From: Heloderma charlesbogerti
Taxonomy: Eukaryota > Chordata > Lepidosauria > Squamata > Helodermatidae
Reading direction: 5' to 3'
NCBI GenBank assembly: GCA_026122225.1
Contig: JANEZZ010002677.1
Location: 1,178,001-1,242,000 of the forward strand
DNA length: 64,000 bases
Below the pieces are notes generated by a model. That model saw nothing but the letters and a program-made list of their open reading frames with translations. It did no database searches and was not told the DNA's origin. Positions within the stretch are counted from its first letter, which is position 1, and each line of letters opens with the position of its first letter. Both the position numbers and the translations under genes were made by a program. Positions 1-11,108 of this stretch are shown here, piece by piece.

Positions 1-332
1 GATATATCTCTTTCGCAGGCTTTCCCTGACTTGTAATCATAACTGCTCTGTTCCACAGTTCTGGTAACTTTTAAAATGTATTTTTATATAAAATGCTTAG
101 AGATCTTAAGATATCAAGTGGAATACAAGTAATTTAAATAAATACATAAATAAATGGCATGTATAGTATATGGTATAGGTTCCTGGTCAATCCTCAGGGA
201 CCAGATCACATCAGGGGGAGGGCCTCTCCCTCCTGAAGCCCCACCCCATTATAGGGGTCCTCTTCTCCTTCCAGAAAGAGGACCCATGCCTCTCTCTGTA
301 TGGATAAAGGAACTCCTCAGCACGAGAACAGC

Positions 333-462
333 CTTCCCTAACCTGGTGTCCTCCAGATGTTTGGGACTTCAACTCCTATCAGCTTCAATCAACATGACTA
401 ATTGTCAGGAATGCTGGAAGCTGCAGCCCAAAACATCTGGAAGATGTCGTGTTGGGGAGGGC
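333..462. mobile_element. Palindromic MITE, CTTCCC...GGGAGG type
   Basis: The two ends are inverted copies: TTCCCTAACCTGGTGTCC with CAGATGTTT on the left, and AACATCTGG with TGTTGGGGAGGG on the right. A middle AGGAATGCTGGAAG block matches the wording of other copies at 23160-23236 and 41763-41855. The element is a short hairpin of the kind common in sauropsid genomes and has no coding capacity. The small open frames over 154-670 are accidental. Confidence 0.6.
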
Positions 463-679
463 TGCTCTGGAAAAATGCTGCTTTTCTTCAGCGCTGAGTG
501 ACGAAACCAGCTCTTACCTTCAATCAGTGAACAGAGTGAACCTTTTAGAGAAGGAGTCTCTTTCAGTGATCAGAGATAAGAGCAGTTTCCTCCTCAGCAG
601 TAGAAAAATGCTGCCTTTCTCTAGAAAGAAGAGAAAGGATGGGTCTTGTGAGGGAACCGTCACAGGCTAGATGTATCCC

Positions 680-1890
680 ATGGGTCAGAGGTTCCCTATC
701 CTTCAATCACACCCTTCAATCTCACATTCAGCTTCCAAATACTACTATGAACTGTTCTGCATTGTAAAATAGGTACTTCTCTGGTGGAAGAGAAAATTAA
801 TTTTTCCTTATAATTTAGTTCCCTTAAGGTAGAAATAAAGTGCTTAACATTTTGCATCAGTTTTTTTAAAAAATTATATTTCTTAAACAGCTACACTTCT
901 TTTTGCCTGTGTTTCTAAATTAAGAGTCTCGAATAAATATTATTCTGATTCTGTATTCCACATATACTCAAAGGCAATGTTTAATTCTTTAAAAAAAGGA
1001 GCCACCAGAGTTTTAGCATGCCTGAAACCAATGCCATCTGTCCCAGAAATCCTACTCCACAACTTAATCCTATGTATTGGGACATACCTGTAGTTGGTTA
1101 CTTGCTCTAAAAGAAAAGGCCCCCCTCACATGCTCAGAGGTGTTTTTCTTTACTGCTACTTCTTATAATTCAAGATTCAAGCCCTGGTACTGAAAACAGG
1201 TTGACTTGTTCTAGGGCTCAATTAGGGGTGGAAATGGCCATCTTCAGCTACAAAGCCCTGATATGAACAATTCTTGCAAATAGCTGGATAAGAAACACTG
1301 ACTTTGGGGAAATTGAGAGAAAATTCCTCCTTTGAAATCTCAGGGTATATATAGAATGCCAGGTATTTTATTTTCAATCCTGTGCAGTATCAGAACTATG
1401 TGTCCCCTTCTTTAAATTCTGATGAGATTTCCTTTTTTCATTTCTTTTTTAATGTTTAAATTCATATAGGTCTTTTCACCATCTTTTGCAGAACAGTCCC
1501 TGGTGTACTGCTCATGACTTCAATCCACATTTTAGAGGAATGTAAAAGCAACTCTATCACAAAAGACAAGTTTCTCCTTGAAGCAGCAGCATTAGGACTT
1601 CACAGTGTACATTTCCAGCACCTCAAGTCTTGTATTATCGTTTTCATTCAGTTATTTGTTTTTATGTGAGCCAATAGTTTGGGTGTATGACCTGCAATTT
1701 AGCACTGCTACTTGAGTTCATCAAGCCACTGCTATGCCACAAATGACTAAGCATGTATGTGCAGGCAAACTAGTAAACATTTGTGGACTTACTTGAAAGG
1801 CTGCGTTAAACACACACTTGATTTGGTCCATCTATAAAATATAGTTCTGGTTAGAGCAATATTTTCAAACACAATATAAACCAAGCCTTG
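680..1890. other. No feature recognised
   Basis: This is AT-rich DNA without a convincing exon, repeat end or RNA gene. Short open frames here have no splice sites and no family resemblance. Confidence 0.5.
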
Positions 1891-1894
1891 CTTA

Positions 1895-2029
1895 GGGGTC
1901 AATCCTATGCAAGTTTAGACAGGAAAAAAATCCTACAACTCCCAGCATGCCCCAGCCAGCATGGCTGACTGGGGCTTGCTGGGAGTTGTAGGATTTTCTC
2001 TCTCTCTAAATTTGTATAGGATTGCCCCC
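1895..2029. mobile_element. Short hairpin MITE (135 bp) with TTA target duplication
   Basis: The termini are GGGGTCAATCCTATGCA and, inverted, TATAGGATTGCCCCC. A long inner stem is built on CTACAACTCCCAGCATGCCC and GGGCTTGCTGGGAGTTGTAG. The element is flanked by TTA at 1892-1894 and 2030-2032, the three-base TWA-type duplication typical of PIF/Harbinger transposons. It shares its termini with larger elements at 5428, 11488, 21991, 24099 and 37521. It is non-autonomous, and assignment to PIF/Harbinger rests on the duplication only. Confidence 0.8.
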
Positions 2030-2479
2030 TTAAGCTAGTGTATGTAACCAAAATAGCTGGCTTTTTAATTTTCTAGTCAACACCTCAAGAAACCCAACTA
2101 TAAAGCGGTGAAACAGGAGACAATTAAGAATATGCTTGTACATACTTCGGACACTCTTTACTTACAACTAAAACAGACACCTACCTAGACTGCCTTGAGC
2201 ATACTTAGCACAAAAGCAGCATGCAAACGTAGTAAATGGATACATACCAAACCCATCAAAGCACTGACAACAGAACCGTGACCCTACTTATCGAGGCAGC
2301 CGGGCTGCGCCCCAGTCGGGACCCATCAGGCCCAAGTCAAGCAAGCCCTATTACGACGGCGAGCTCCGCGCAGGTGGCCCAATCAAAGGAAGCCGCTCTC
2401 ACGCGAAGCCTCTGGAGCCTTCCCTCCCTCTTCCAGTTCAGCACCGCAGTGCCAAACCGGGCGGCGAGAGGGGAGAAGC

Positions 2480-3480
2480 GAACCTTGACAAAACCACAGA
2501 GGCGTCGCTGGAAGAGTGAAGAAACACGCCAGCTCCTCGCGAAAGGAAGTCGATTGCGGGAAGGCATGCAATGGGCGCTAGGATCGAGAGCGGCTACCTG
2601 CTGAGATGACAGACGCGAAATGCCCTTCGCCGAGCGAGCCCCCCGCCCCGCCCCGCCCCGCCCCGGGCTGGCCCGGCCCAGCCCAGGCACCGCGCGGCCG
2701 GGCGGCGCGGAGTGGCGAGGCCGAGGCGGCCGAGCTGCCCCCCGCACGCCCCCCCCGCTCCCCCGGCCTCCTGGCGCGCCTGCCAAGCGGGCAGCCGGGA
2801 AGCAGAGGCGCCCAGGGAGAGCGCGGCCCTCCTCGGCCCCTTCCGCGGAGCGCGGCCGGCCAGTGGCCCGCCTGCGGGAAGCCAGGCGGGCCTCCGGCTC
2901 GCCTCGAGGCCAACTCAGGGGCCGGGCCGGGCCGGGCCGGGCCTGCTCGTCCTGCCCTGTCCTGCCCTGCCCTGCCCTGCCCGTCTCCATACCGCGCGAC
3001 AGGCCTCGCCCAGGCCGCGGCGGCGAGGGGGTGGAGGAGAGGGACGCGCCGCGCGCAGCGCCCCCCGGCCGAGCGGGCCGGCCTCCCCCAAGGTCGCGCT
3101 TACCTGCCGGGGCCTCTGGCGACCCGTCCCGAGTCAGGCGGCGGGACCGAGCCGGAATTTGCCCGGAGAGGCGTTACGTAAACCGGCGCCGGCCCCGCCG
3201 AGGGGAGGGACAGAGGGGTGGGCGGGCCGCCCTCGCCCTCCACTGCGCAAGCGAAGCGCCGCCCGGATCCTTCCGCCAAGAGGCGCCGGAGGTGCCGTGG
3301 CGCCTCCATAAGCAGGGTCGTGACGAAGAAAGGGGAGGCGTTCGCGCCCGCGCCGAAGCCGGAGGCCGCGGGGATCCTTGTGCTGGCTCTCCCCACGCGA
3401 TTCCGCAGGGCGGCCGGGCGGGCAGGCTCCAGCAGGCCGGGGATCGTTGCGGTTGTAGGCTGAGGCGCGTAATGAGAACG
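2480..3480. promoter_or_regulatory. CpG island 1, probable promoter with a leftward first exon
   Basis: About 1 kb of very GC- and CpG-rich DNA with clustered GGGCGG/CCGCCC-type Sp1 boxes (around 2640-2670) and a TTACGTAA palindrome at 3174-3181. On the minus strand there is a consensus splice donor, CAG|GTAAGC, with the exon boundary at + position 3104. I saw no comparable donor on the plus strand of the island. The simplest reading is a housekeeping-type promoter driving a transcript leftward, out of the window. The long open frames here in several frames are a by-product of GC richness, and I call none of them a protein. The identity of the gene is unknown. Confidence 0.6.
3104..3460 (-). 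other. Candidate first (probably non-coding) exon of a leftward transcript
   Basis: Inferred from the minus-strand donor CAG|GTAAGC at 3104. The upstream end is a guess inside the CpG island. The minus frame in front of the donor is open for 98 codons and could be coding, but its composition (proline, arginine, glycine, alanine) is what random GC-rich DNA gives. No partner acceptor was recognised further left within the window. Confidence 0.35.
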
Positions 3481-3888
3481 GCATTGGCAGATTTGGTCAG
3501 TTCAGTCGCAATGAGACGCTGGTATATCATGAAGTTGCAATTTAACATGATCTAAACTAACGTGCTCGATTTCTAGGCATTCCTCCCATTTGGTATTGGC
3601 AGTAGTTAATAAACTCCCCTTTCTGTAAACTCTATGCGTCTGGCTATTTGTGTTCAGAAAAGTCGTCATCTTTCCTGAGATTATTTTAGAACGGTTGTTT
3701 TGGTAATTAATTTCTTTTAATAAAATACAACTGTGTAGAACAGTATAGTTGCTAAATACAAAACAAGCAGAACACTTAAAATAGAAATCATATTTCTACA
3801 TCCAAGTTTATGCAACACGATGTGCCTGCAGCGCACCAACCATGAATGGCGGCATACCCTAGGCTTGTTAAACTACCTATTGTTGCGA

Positions 3889-4095
3889 TTTATTATTTAT
3901 TTGTATCCTGCCTTTTTTATTCTTGCGAAGAACCCAAGACGGCTTACATAACCTTCCTCTTCTCCATTTTATCATGTGCGTTAGGTTAGGCTGAGAGTAA
4001 GTGACAGGCCCAAAGTTACCCAGAGAGTGGGGACTAGAACTTCGATCTCCCAAGTCCCAGTCCAACACTCTAACCACTACACCACACTGCCTCTC
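3889..4095 (-). mobile_element. tRNA-derived (MIR-like) SINE, reverse orientation
   Basis: On the minus strand the element begins with a tRNA-like head (GTGTAGTGGTTAGAGTGTTGG as A-box region, then an imperfect GGTTCGAATC-type B box). It continues through a core containing CCTAACCTAACGCACATG and ends in the LINE-like tail that reads AAGCCGTCTTGGGTTCTT then AAATAAATAATAA. The same family appears at 38727-38955 and as a tail at 62205-62310. Confidence 0.75.
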
Positions 4096-4317
4096 TTCCT
4101 AGGACTGAAAACACACAAGGAGATTTTCATGCAGCCAGCAGGCCATGCCAAGTTGGGAGTGTTGAAAGGCAAATCCATTGGTTTAGATTGCAGTTCTAAA
4201 CACTGAACTATGAGTAAACATGTATAGGATTGCTCTGTAAATTGCGCAGTCAAGATTGACCCTTTGAACAATGATTTCTGTCATCCCAGTAATTTGCTGA
4301 TGAAGCAATTTTACCTT

Positions 4318-4400
4318 AAAAGGTAAATTAAATTTATTTGATTTGATTTGTACCCTACCTTTCTACCAAGAAAAATGGCAGTCAAGGTGGTTTAATTGTA
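4318..4400 (-). mobile_element. LINE or SINE 3' tail fragment
   Basis: TTTATTTGATTTG followed by TACCCTACCTTTCTACC and AAGGTGG is the inverted tail shared by squamate CR1/L2-like LINEs and their SINEs. Nothing else of the element remains. Confidence 0.45.
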
Positions 4401-4839
4401 AAACATTTCTATTTCTCCAGATTTTGTATTTCCTGCCTTATAGATTGGCATCTTCTAATTAACGTCATTGCTGAAATTAAGATATTAAATATCAGTTCAA
4501 CTGATCTTTTAAAGAATTTATTCCATGATGGAACTTAAGGCAGCATACATAGCGTTCCCTGGGTCTGCAGACTCTGGCCTCTTCCATCGGCCAGAGAATC
4601 GAGGGCTACCAGGAGGCTGCACCCACTGCCCCCCAGGAAGAGCATCACAGCAACTGGGAGACCAGCCTGGCCCCAGACATCAGCCAGAGAGGGAGCAGGA
4701 GCTTGCTTCATGCCTCCCTGGCAGAAGATGCGCACAGCCCCAACGGACAGGGCTACTGGGAGGCTGGACTACCCGCCTCCCAGGAAACACATTACAGCCA
4801 GGGCTTAGGGCCCCAGCCCCTCAAGGACCACCTCTCCCT

Positions 4840-5424
4840 GTATGAATCTACTTTCTGACCCTGAGGTCAGCTTCAGAGGCCCTTGCCTGTGTGTCCCCTT
4901 CAAGAGAAGCCTGTGGTGGAGGGTGGTGTCAGTCCAGGAATATGTCTTTTCTGCAAGAGCTCCATGTTTATGGAATGCTCTCCCCAAGGAAACTTGTCTG
5001 GCACCGATGCTGCCATCTTTCTGGTGCCAGGCAAAGATGTCCTTATTCTCCCAGCATTTGGACATTAGCTATGGCCCCCCCCATTGTTGTGGGCTGCTTT
5101 TGTGGTGTTCATTCTAGGCTATGAAGGGGGGAAGAATTTCTGTTTTGTGGAAGAACACTTCATATTGTATTGTTTCTGGTTTTCTGGTCGACAGCTGATC
5201 GGCCACTGTGTGAACAGCATTCTGGACTAGATGGACCCTTGGTATGATCCAGCATGGCTCCTCTTATGTCTTTAGATTGTTTTTATGTTATTTTTTTTAT
5301 TTGTATTGTGCTGGTTATGGTTTATATTGATTTTGTATTTTCCCTTTTATTAATCATGGATTTCTGTATTGTGTGTGTAAGTCATTTTGAGACTGCTTTT
5401 TGTGGTGGGAAGTGACACATAAAT
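4840..5424 (+). mobile_element. CR1/L2-like LINE, C-terminal end and 3' UTR
   Basis: The plus strand encodes a decayed version of the reverse-transcriptase tail, with ARAPCLWNALPKE (within 4842-5117), the motif found in the same position in better CR1/L2-like copies. A 3' UTR rich in T follows, with ATTTTGAGACTGC near the end. A MITE is inserted directly after it at 5428. Confidence 0.65.
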
Positions 5425-5427
5425 TTA

Positions 5428-5877
5428 GGCACAATCCTATGGGGATAGCTGGCCGCCTCCAAACTCAGAGGCGACTGACTATCCAATGCAGGACCAGCAG
5501 AGCGCGGAAAGGATCTTCTCTGCATTCCGGCTGCCCTGCATTTATGGCTAGACAGCTGATTTCGGCTGTCTAGCCAGGGCACTTCAGAAGGCGGAGGGGG
5601 GGGGAGCCTGGACAGCACATAGGAAGCGTCATAACGGCACTTCCACTGTCCCCTCCCCTCTCTTCCCCCAGGAATACCCCCTTTTCAGCCACTCTGCACT
5701 GCTCTTGCGAGCACGGAGCCAGGGGCGAACCGCGCCGCCTACAAGACTGTGGGGGAAGGGACAGGGAGTCGGTTTTCTGGGAACCAACCTCGGAGTGCTG
5801 GCTTCAAGCTCAGTTCCCAGAAAATGAAAAATCCTATGGCCGTCTAGCCACTACCTAGCAGCCATAGGATTGTGCCC
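5428..5877. mobile_element. PIF/Harbinger-like MITE (450 bp), TTA target duplication
   Basis: The left end is GGCACAATCCTATGG and the right end CCATAGGATTGTGCCC. TTA flanks both sides (5425-5427 and 5878-5880). The inside is GC-rich with paired segments such as CTATGGCCGTCTAGCC. It has no transposase. It belongs to the same family as 11488-11921, 24099-24457 and 37521-37958, which share the GGGAACCGACCTCGGAG-like internal box. Confidence 0.8.
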
Positions 5878-5914
5878 TTAATTAATAAAAATAAGGGGGA
5901 GACAGCGGCCAGAG

Positions 5915-6172
5915 AAAGAACAGCTAGAGGGAGCTTGTTTCCTCCTTCCCTGCCAGAAAGAACAATCATCAGATCTTTGAAACTAGGAACTGGTGCCTAA
6001 ATTTTGCTTTTTTCCTCCTTCATCCCACTCCCTTTTCCTTTTATGCTGTGTCTTTTAGGTTGTAAGCCTGAGGACAGGGGCTGTTTTATTAATCTCTGTA
6101 AACTGCTCTGGGAGCCTTTTTTTGTGCGTGCTAGTAATCAGGGTATGCTATAAATAAACGCACACACAAAGG
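5915..6172 (+). mobile_element. LINE (L2-like) 3' tail
   Basis: TTTTAGGTTGTAAGCCTGAGG, then CAGGGGCTGTTTTATTAATC and TAAACTGCTCTGGGAGCC, ending in ATAAATAAACGCAC, matches the 3' UTR style of L2/CR1-like elements. No coding part remains. Confidence 0.55.
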
Positions 6173-7279
6173 AGACATGTATCCCAACTACTCAAAACAC
6201 AACAAACAGTGAATTGGGATGCACCACAAATTAGTGCGATTAAAAACTCTAAAGAATTTTTTTTAGTTGGAATCTTTATACTAAAATTATTTTCTAGAAA
6301 AACAGATTAAAATGATCAATACAACCACAATATGAAATACTATAAAATGACCAAATGCATTTCGACACAGGTCTTCCTCAGTGGTCAAACTACAAAAAAA
6401 ATTATATGCACAATAAAACAAATACTTAACCGAAATAAATAAACTTGTGAATATAAATAAAAATAATGAATACAAATAAAAATGTTGGTTAGGAAGATAA
6501 AGTTACCAAATGGAATGAGTATTTTTATTCAGCGAGAACTGACCTGTTGGCTTATAAATGAAGCTCTAATCAGAACCAAAATACTAAAGCAATAATAAAG
6601 CTAAAAAATGCCCTCCTACAATGGACCTCTCAAATCTTCAAGGCTAAGCAGGTTCCTAAACAAAAAAACCCCAGCATATAATTAAAGGATTGCAAGTACC
6701 CAAATCATAGTTTTAAGGAAAACATAAAATAAAAATACTTACATGAATTTTCAGCAGTAAAAATAATATAAATAATGTTTATAATTCCTCCCTCCAACAG
6801 CAGTGTTTACAGACCATGGAATTTGGGAAACTTCATTCCCTTTTTTAATATCTCTAGAATAGCACCAGATGTTTGAAATAATGGGTACTGACTCAGGCTT
6901 TGTAGAGACCATATTCCTATTTAAAGGGCCAGACCAAAAAAGATCTCACAGGTAAAACTAAAGCAAAAAAAAAAAATCATAATATTTAAATAGTATATAA
7001 ATAATCCATAACCAAATACAAAATTACTCATAATAGCCAAACAACTTATTACATTCACAATATATACATAGGACAAATTATACAGCTTTACTAATACAGC
7101 ACAATCACTACTATAGCTGACTTTTAACCCATAACTGTCCAATCCACCTCTTAATTGAGGCCAGTGGGACTTTTGGTCCTTAAAGTGTGTATCCAAAAGA
7201 GTTCTCTCTACAGTAATCTCCTATGCAGTTGAGGTCCTTGCTCCTGAATTTGCTCAATTCAGCAAAACTTCCGGTCCTT

Positions 7280-7803
7280 TTCATTATGTCCTTGTTCTAG
7301 GAAATGTTGAACAATTGGAGCCTGTATTCTCTGATTCCTTATGCAACTCTTGTGTTCACAAATTCTCATTTTGATGGCTCTTGTGGTCATGCTGACATAG
7401 ATTTTATCACATGGGCATATAATAATATATATAACCACTTTAGTGTTACAGTTTTTAAAAGTGTATGGAGATATTTCACATCATTTACTGGGTTGACAAA
7501 ATATTTCCCAGTAAGGCAATTTTTACAAATGCTACAATGTTCACATGAGAAATTGCCCAACGCGTCCTTACCCAGGATGTCATACCTAGTAGATGAAGTG
7601 TTTCTTCCACATGTGCTATGTACTAGAAGATCCCTGATATTTTGTGTCCTTTTATATGTAAACAATGGGACATCTTGACAATCCGGGACATCCTTTAGTA
7701 AGTTCCAATGTTTGTTAATTATGTTCCGAATTCTCTTCAAGCAGTTGTCATATGTAATAGGGACCACCATCTTTTCTATTCTAGATCTAGTCTTTTGTAT
7801 CAA
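7280..7803 (-). pseudogene. Penelope-like linker and GIY-YIG nuclease remnant
   Basis: The open frame at 7803-7387 carries the linker with a Cys cluster (CEHCSICKNC) and the run VPLFTYKRTQNIRDLL, typical of Penelope-like elements. Continuing on the minus strand past a frame change, CPCDKIYVSMTTR is followed by IKMRICEHKS and HFLEQGHN. This is the GIY-YIG family pattern, with the tyrosine of IYV kept and the glycine after it replaced by serine. It would nick target DNA for insertion. It is broken by frame changes. Confidence 0.75.
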
Positions 7804-7909
7804 TAACTCACTTCTGTTTCTTTGTAGGGCCTTTATACTTAGCCCCTCTTAATAAATTCATAGGGTAGCCACAAAATTTAGCTGTTCTATTAGGATCTCA
7901 GCCTGTATC

Positions 7910-8536
7910 TTAAAGTCCTGGATGTTGCCGCAATTCCTTCTTAATGGTAACATTTGAGAATAAGGTAAGCTTCTTTTGATGATAACTTTCATATTGTAAA
8001 AATGAGTTCGCATCCGTTTTTTTATGAAAGATATTGGTAATAAGCGACCCATTCCACACTAAAATCTCTAAATCCAGAAAATTAATCTTGGACTGATTAT
8101 AACTAATCTCAAATTTAATTGTGTCATGTACACTACTGATATACTGAAAAAAAGCCATGAGGATTTTCTTAGAACCTTTCCAAAGGAGAAAAATATCATC
8201 AAGATATCTCTTGTATAAACCTATATATGATTTAAACATATTCCTCTCCTGTAATATATGAGTTTGTTCAAATACATCCATGAAGAGATTGGCCAGTTCT
8301 GGGGCAAACCTGCACCCCATTGCTATCCCAGATATTTGCAAATAGAATTTATTTTCAAATTTAAAAAAGTTTTTTTGAAGAGCTAATTCAGCTAATGAAC
8401 ATAGAAACTCAGTGGGAGGGGCCCTAATATCCTCTCTTCTTTCTAAATTAGATCTTATAATTTCTATAGCCTCCTGCTGTGGAATAGTGGTATATAAGGA
8501 ACATACATCCAGAGTCACCAACCAGACATCTTGCAA
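7910..8536 (-). pseudogene. Penelope-like reverse transcriptase core (208 codons open)
   Basis: This is the best preserved part of the element. In the 208-residue frame, TLDVCSLYTTIP (8-19) is motif A, GIAMGCRFAPELANLFM (70-86) is motif B, and RYLDDIFLLWKG (110-121) is the catalytic YxDD box. INFLDLEI follows as the next conserved box. The two aspartates of YLDD are intact. The order and wording (SLYTxIP, MGxxxAP, FLDLEI) are Penelope-type rather than LINE- or LTR-type. The frame is closed on both sides by stops. Confidence 0.85.
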
Positions 8537-8636
8537 ATCCTTTGGTGTATTACTTAGGATATTAAAAAAATGGGTAGTGTCTTTGATGTAGGATTCTATA
8601 TTGTTAACAAAGGGTTTCCAAAAAAAGTCAACATAC

Positions 8637-9592
8637 TTAGATAAAGGTTCTAATATTGACCCACAATCTGCAGTAATGGATCTCCCTGGTATTGGAAAAG
8701 TATGTTTGTATATTTGGGGGAGAAGATAAAACCTGGGATTCTAACAAAAAATCATGAGTGGATTTATTAATAAATCCTTCTAAGAGTGCCTCATCTACTA
8801 TTCTAACTATATCATTATTCACTTGTAAATTGAGGTTATTTCTAGATTGTTGGTAATGATTAGTATTATCTAGTTATCTATGTGCTTCCTTACGATAATC
8901 CGTAAGATCCATTATGACTAGGGCACCTCCTTTATCTGCTGGTTTGAACACCACATCCTGGTAGTTTTTAACAGCAGACAAAACCCTATTTTCAGCTGTA
9001 GTTAGGTTGTGCCAAGTATGAACTTCCCTACTTTCCAAATCTTGTACATCCCCTATGACAAGTTCTTCAAGTACCCTAATTCTGGGGTTATTTGAGGGTG
9101 GATTAAAGGTAGATTTTGGTCTAAATAAGGCAGATCTTTCATGAAAAGGAACTCTTATCACCCTTAAAATAATCAGAAATACATATCTTTCTAAAAAGTG
9201 ATTGCATTTCAACCATAGAATTAAATGAGTTATGTTTTGGAGTAGGCACAAAAGTTAATCCCTTCTGCAGTACGTTGTTCTCACATTTGGTAAATCTTCT
9301 ACCCAATAAATTCATTACCAATTTGTTTTCAAAATCTTTTTTCTGTGTATCTGTTGGTGGTCTGTACCCTGTTCTCTTTGCCATAATGGATATTGCATGT
9401 AGTTCCCAAAAAAGATTCATTTCTCTTAGAAAAGGAATCATGGGAAGAACCCTCTCCCCTGTTGGAAACTAAACTATTGTCATTATCTATCTCGTGACTG
9501 GTATCTAATTGTCTTTTAAAAGTCACCGATTTCTGTATCCCAGAGGCATTTTTCCACCAATTATACACCTTTCCTACCTCATAATCTCTCAA
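8637..9592 (-). pseudogene. Penelope-like N-terminal region, fragmented
   Basis: Several short minus frames together give the N-terminal part. They include YEVGKVYNWWKNASG near 9580, TFVPTPKHNSFN near 9250, and PADKGGALVIMDLTDYRKEA near 8890, the last being the PADKGGAxVI box that precedes reverse transcriptase in Penelope-like elements. The blocks lie in different frames, so the coding region is broken at several points. Confidence 0.75.
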
Positions 9593-9934
9593 ATCCCTTT
9601 GAATTTTTTAAAAATTTAATATCCTTCAATCTAGAAAATTCCCTGTCCGGTTCTTTATTGAACTCACTTAGCTTACCTGAGAAGCATTGAAAATCTGGAC
9701 CAACTGCAATACTGTCTTATCTTATTCATTTGTATCTTAAGTTCTTCTGTTTCTTTTTTAGAAGTCTCGATTAGTAACACCGTAAGGTCCATGAAACACT
9801 TATTCAAAATTGCTTCCGTGTCATGTAAGCAGTAAACATGTTATATAGTCTCATAAATCGTGCTCGCAAACAGCTTAGTTTCCATGCATTCACACTTTCC
9901 CTTGGCCTTTCAAGCCCAATGTTCTTCCTTTGCA

Positions 9935-11090
9935 GTTTGGGTTATTGATGGAATGACAACATTCAGTGTCCTACCATCAAAAACAACCTGGGGTTAGCAT
10001 GGAGAATTGTTAACTAACTACATATGTCCATTTCAAGTAATTAGTATACACTCCACATTGTGTTTAATATCTACAGAATGGACAGCATAAAGGCTCAAAC
10101 AAGGAAAAGAAGTGACTCTGCCTAATGGGGGGTAATTCCAGACAGAGGACTCCTAGCACTAACAATTAGAAGGCATTGTGCAGCAATTTTTTCTTCCTTT
10201 TTTTTTTCCTGATAAGAAAAAAGATGGAAGAAGCAGTGGGAAAACAAGGGAGGGCTACAAATTGAAGATAATGCCATTTGAATCCCTATAAAATTCTATA
10301 AATGAGGCACTGAGATAGCACAAGAAAAGCCTCATCTGGGAGCACCCTAGGTCTATATTGTTCTTCTGCAGCGGAGATATCCGACACAGCCAAGTGGACC
10401 AGCTTTCCTTTCAATCCTGAGACTAAGGGAGAAATAATTGAGTTCTTAGTTTCTGGATGAGAAAATTGCCAAAGGGAACTAGCAATTCCCCTTGTTTTAA
10501 CGGGAAGAATATACATGAATTCTTACATCTAGTGACATTGTACAAGTGCAGAAACAATGTAACTAAGTGGAGACTGACATACACATAGTCTTCAGGCTGT
10601 CAGATCGTTCTCTCCAGTGGTGGAGGTGGTATCCAAGGATATAGATGTTCTTGTGTTCCTAGTTTATTATTATTCAGCAACCTTCATGAAGGTGGACAGA
10701 GACCCATATACTAATGTAAAGATAATTCATGACACCTTAGGATGTGTTATCTGCCTGAGTATAGGCATGATGCATGCAGCTACTGGATATGACACTACTC
10801 TTTTATTTAAAATAAGAAAAACAATGTTTTAAAAAACATTGTGTGACATTCAGAACAAATAAATGTCCTCCAAAATATCAAATGAACCCAGCTTCAGCAA
10901 AAAAAAGAAAGTAACGGAAGGTGGCACGTAGTTTGTTCAGTGCAGTCGTTATGCGGTTAAGTAGGAAGAAGTCTACAACACCGCAAGAATTAGGCTGCAT
11001 GAAAGGCAGAAAAAGAACTGGAAAACTCAGATGCTACCTCATGATCTTTAGCACTGTGCAACACTTGAAATGAATTAATATGGCTGTGTG
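9935..11090 (+). pseudogene. Relic of an unnamed multi-domain protein family, C-terminal half
   Basis: Reading the plus strand across frame changes gives a series of boxes. They are VWVIDGMTTFSVLPSKTTW (about 9940-9997), IVFNIYRMDSIKAQTRKR (about 10060-10115), KWTSFPFNPETKGEIIEFLV (about 10392-10452), VVSKDIDVLVFLVYYY (about 10625-10672) and HAATGYDTTLLFKI (about 10770-10820). A degenerate tail follows to about 11090. In this order they match the C-terminal half of long proteins, annotated as uncharacterised in many fish and invertebrates, that carry EADTR and DTDVLVL boxes and a HALTGCDTT box. That comparison is from memory. Stops and shifts throughout make it dead. The opposite-strand relic at 17.7-20.1 kb supplies the N-terminal half. 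Confidence 0.55.
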
Positions 11091-11108
11091 TGTGTGTGTG
11101 TGTGTGTG
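11084..11108. repeat. (TG)n microsatellite
   Basis: An uninterrupted TG run of about 12 units. Confidence 0.95.

Larger units (their letters stand above)
6260..9830 (-). mobile_element. Penelope-like retroelement with GIY-YIG endonuclease, decayed
   Basis: Read on the minus strand, the element has the order expected for a Penelope-like element. An N-terminal part lies at about 9830-8870, reverse transcriptase at 8536-7910, a cysteine-containing linker at 7803-7430 and a GIY-YIG nuclease at about 7440-7280. The 3' region carries GAGGAAGACCTGTGTCGAAA (about 6385-6360), a motif I associate with Penelope-type 3' ends. Multiple stops and frameshifts make it non-functional. The ends are approximate. 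The left boundary is judged from loss of the AT-rich 3' UTR style, the right one from where a different relic starts at about 9.9 kb. Confidence 0.85.

Noticed and set aside
154..670. Two plus-strand open frames as a small gene
   Set aside because: They run through a palindromic MITE and have no splice sites or family resemblance.
2337..3555. Long overlapping open frames on both strands (up to 311 codons)
   Set aside because: They lie in a CpG island, occur in five frames at once, and have low-complexity Pro/Arg/Gly/Ala composition. GC-rich DNA lacks stop codons by chance.
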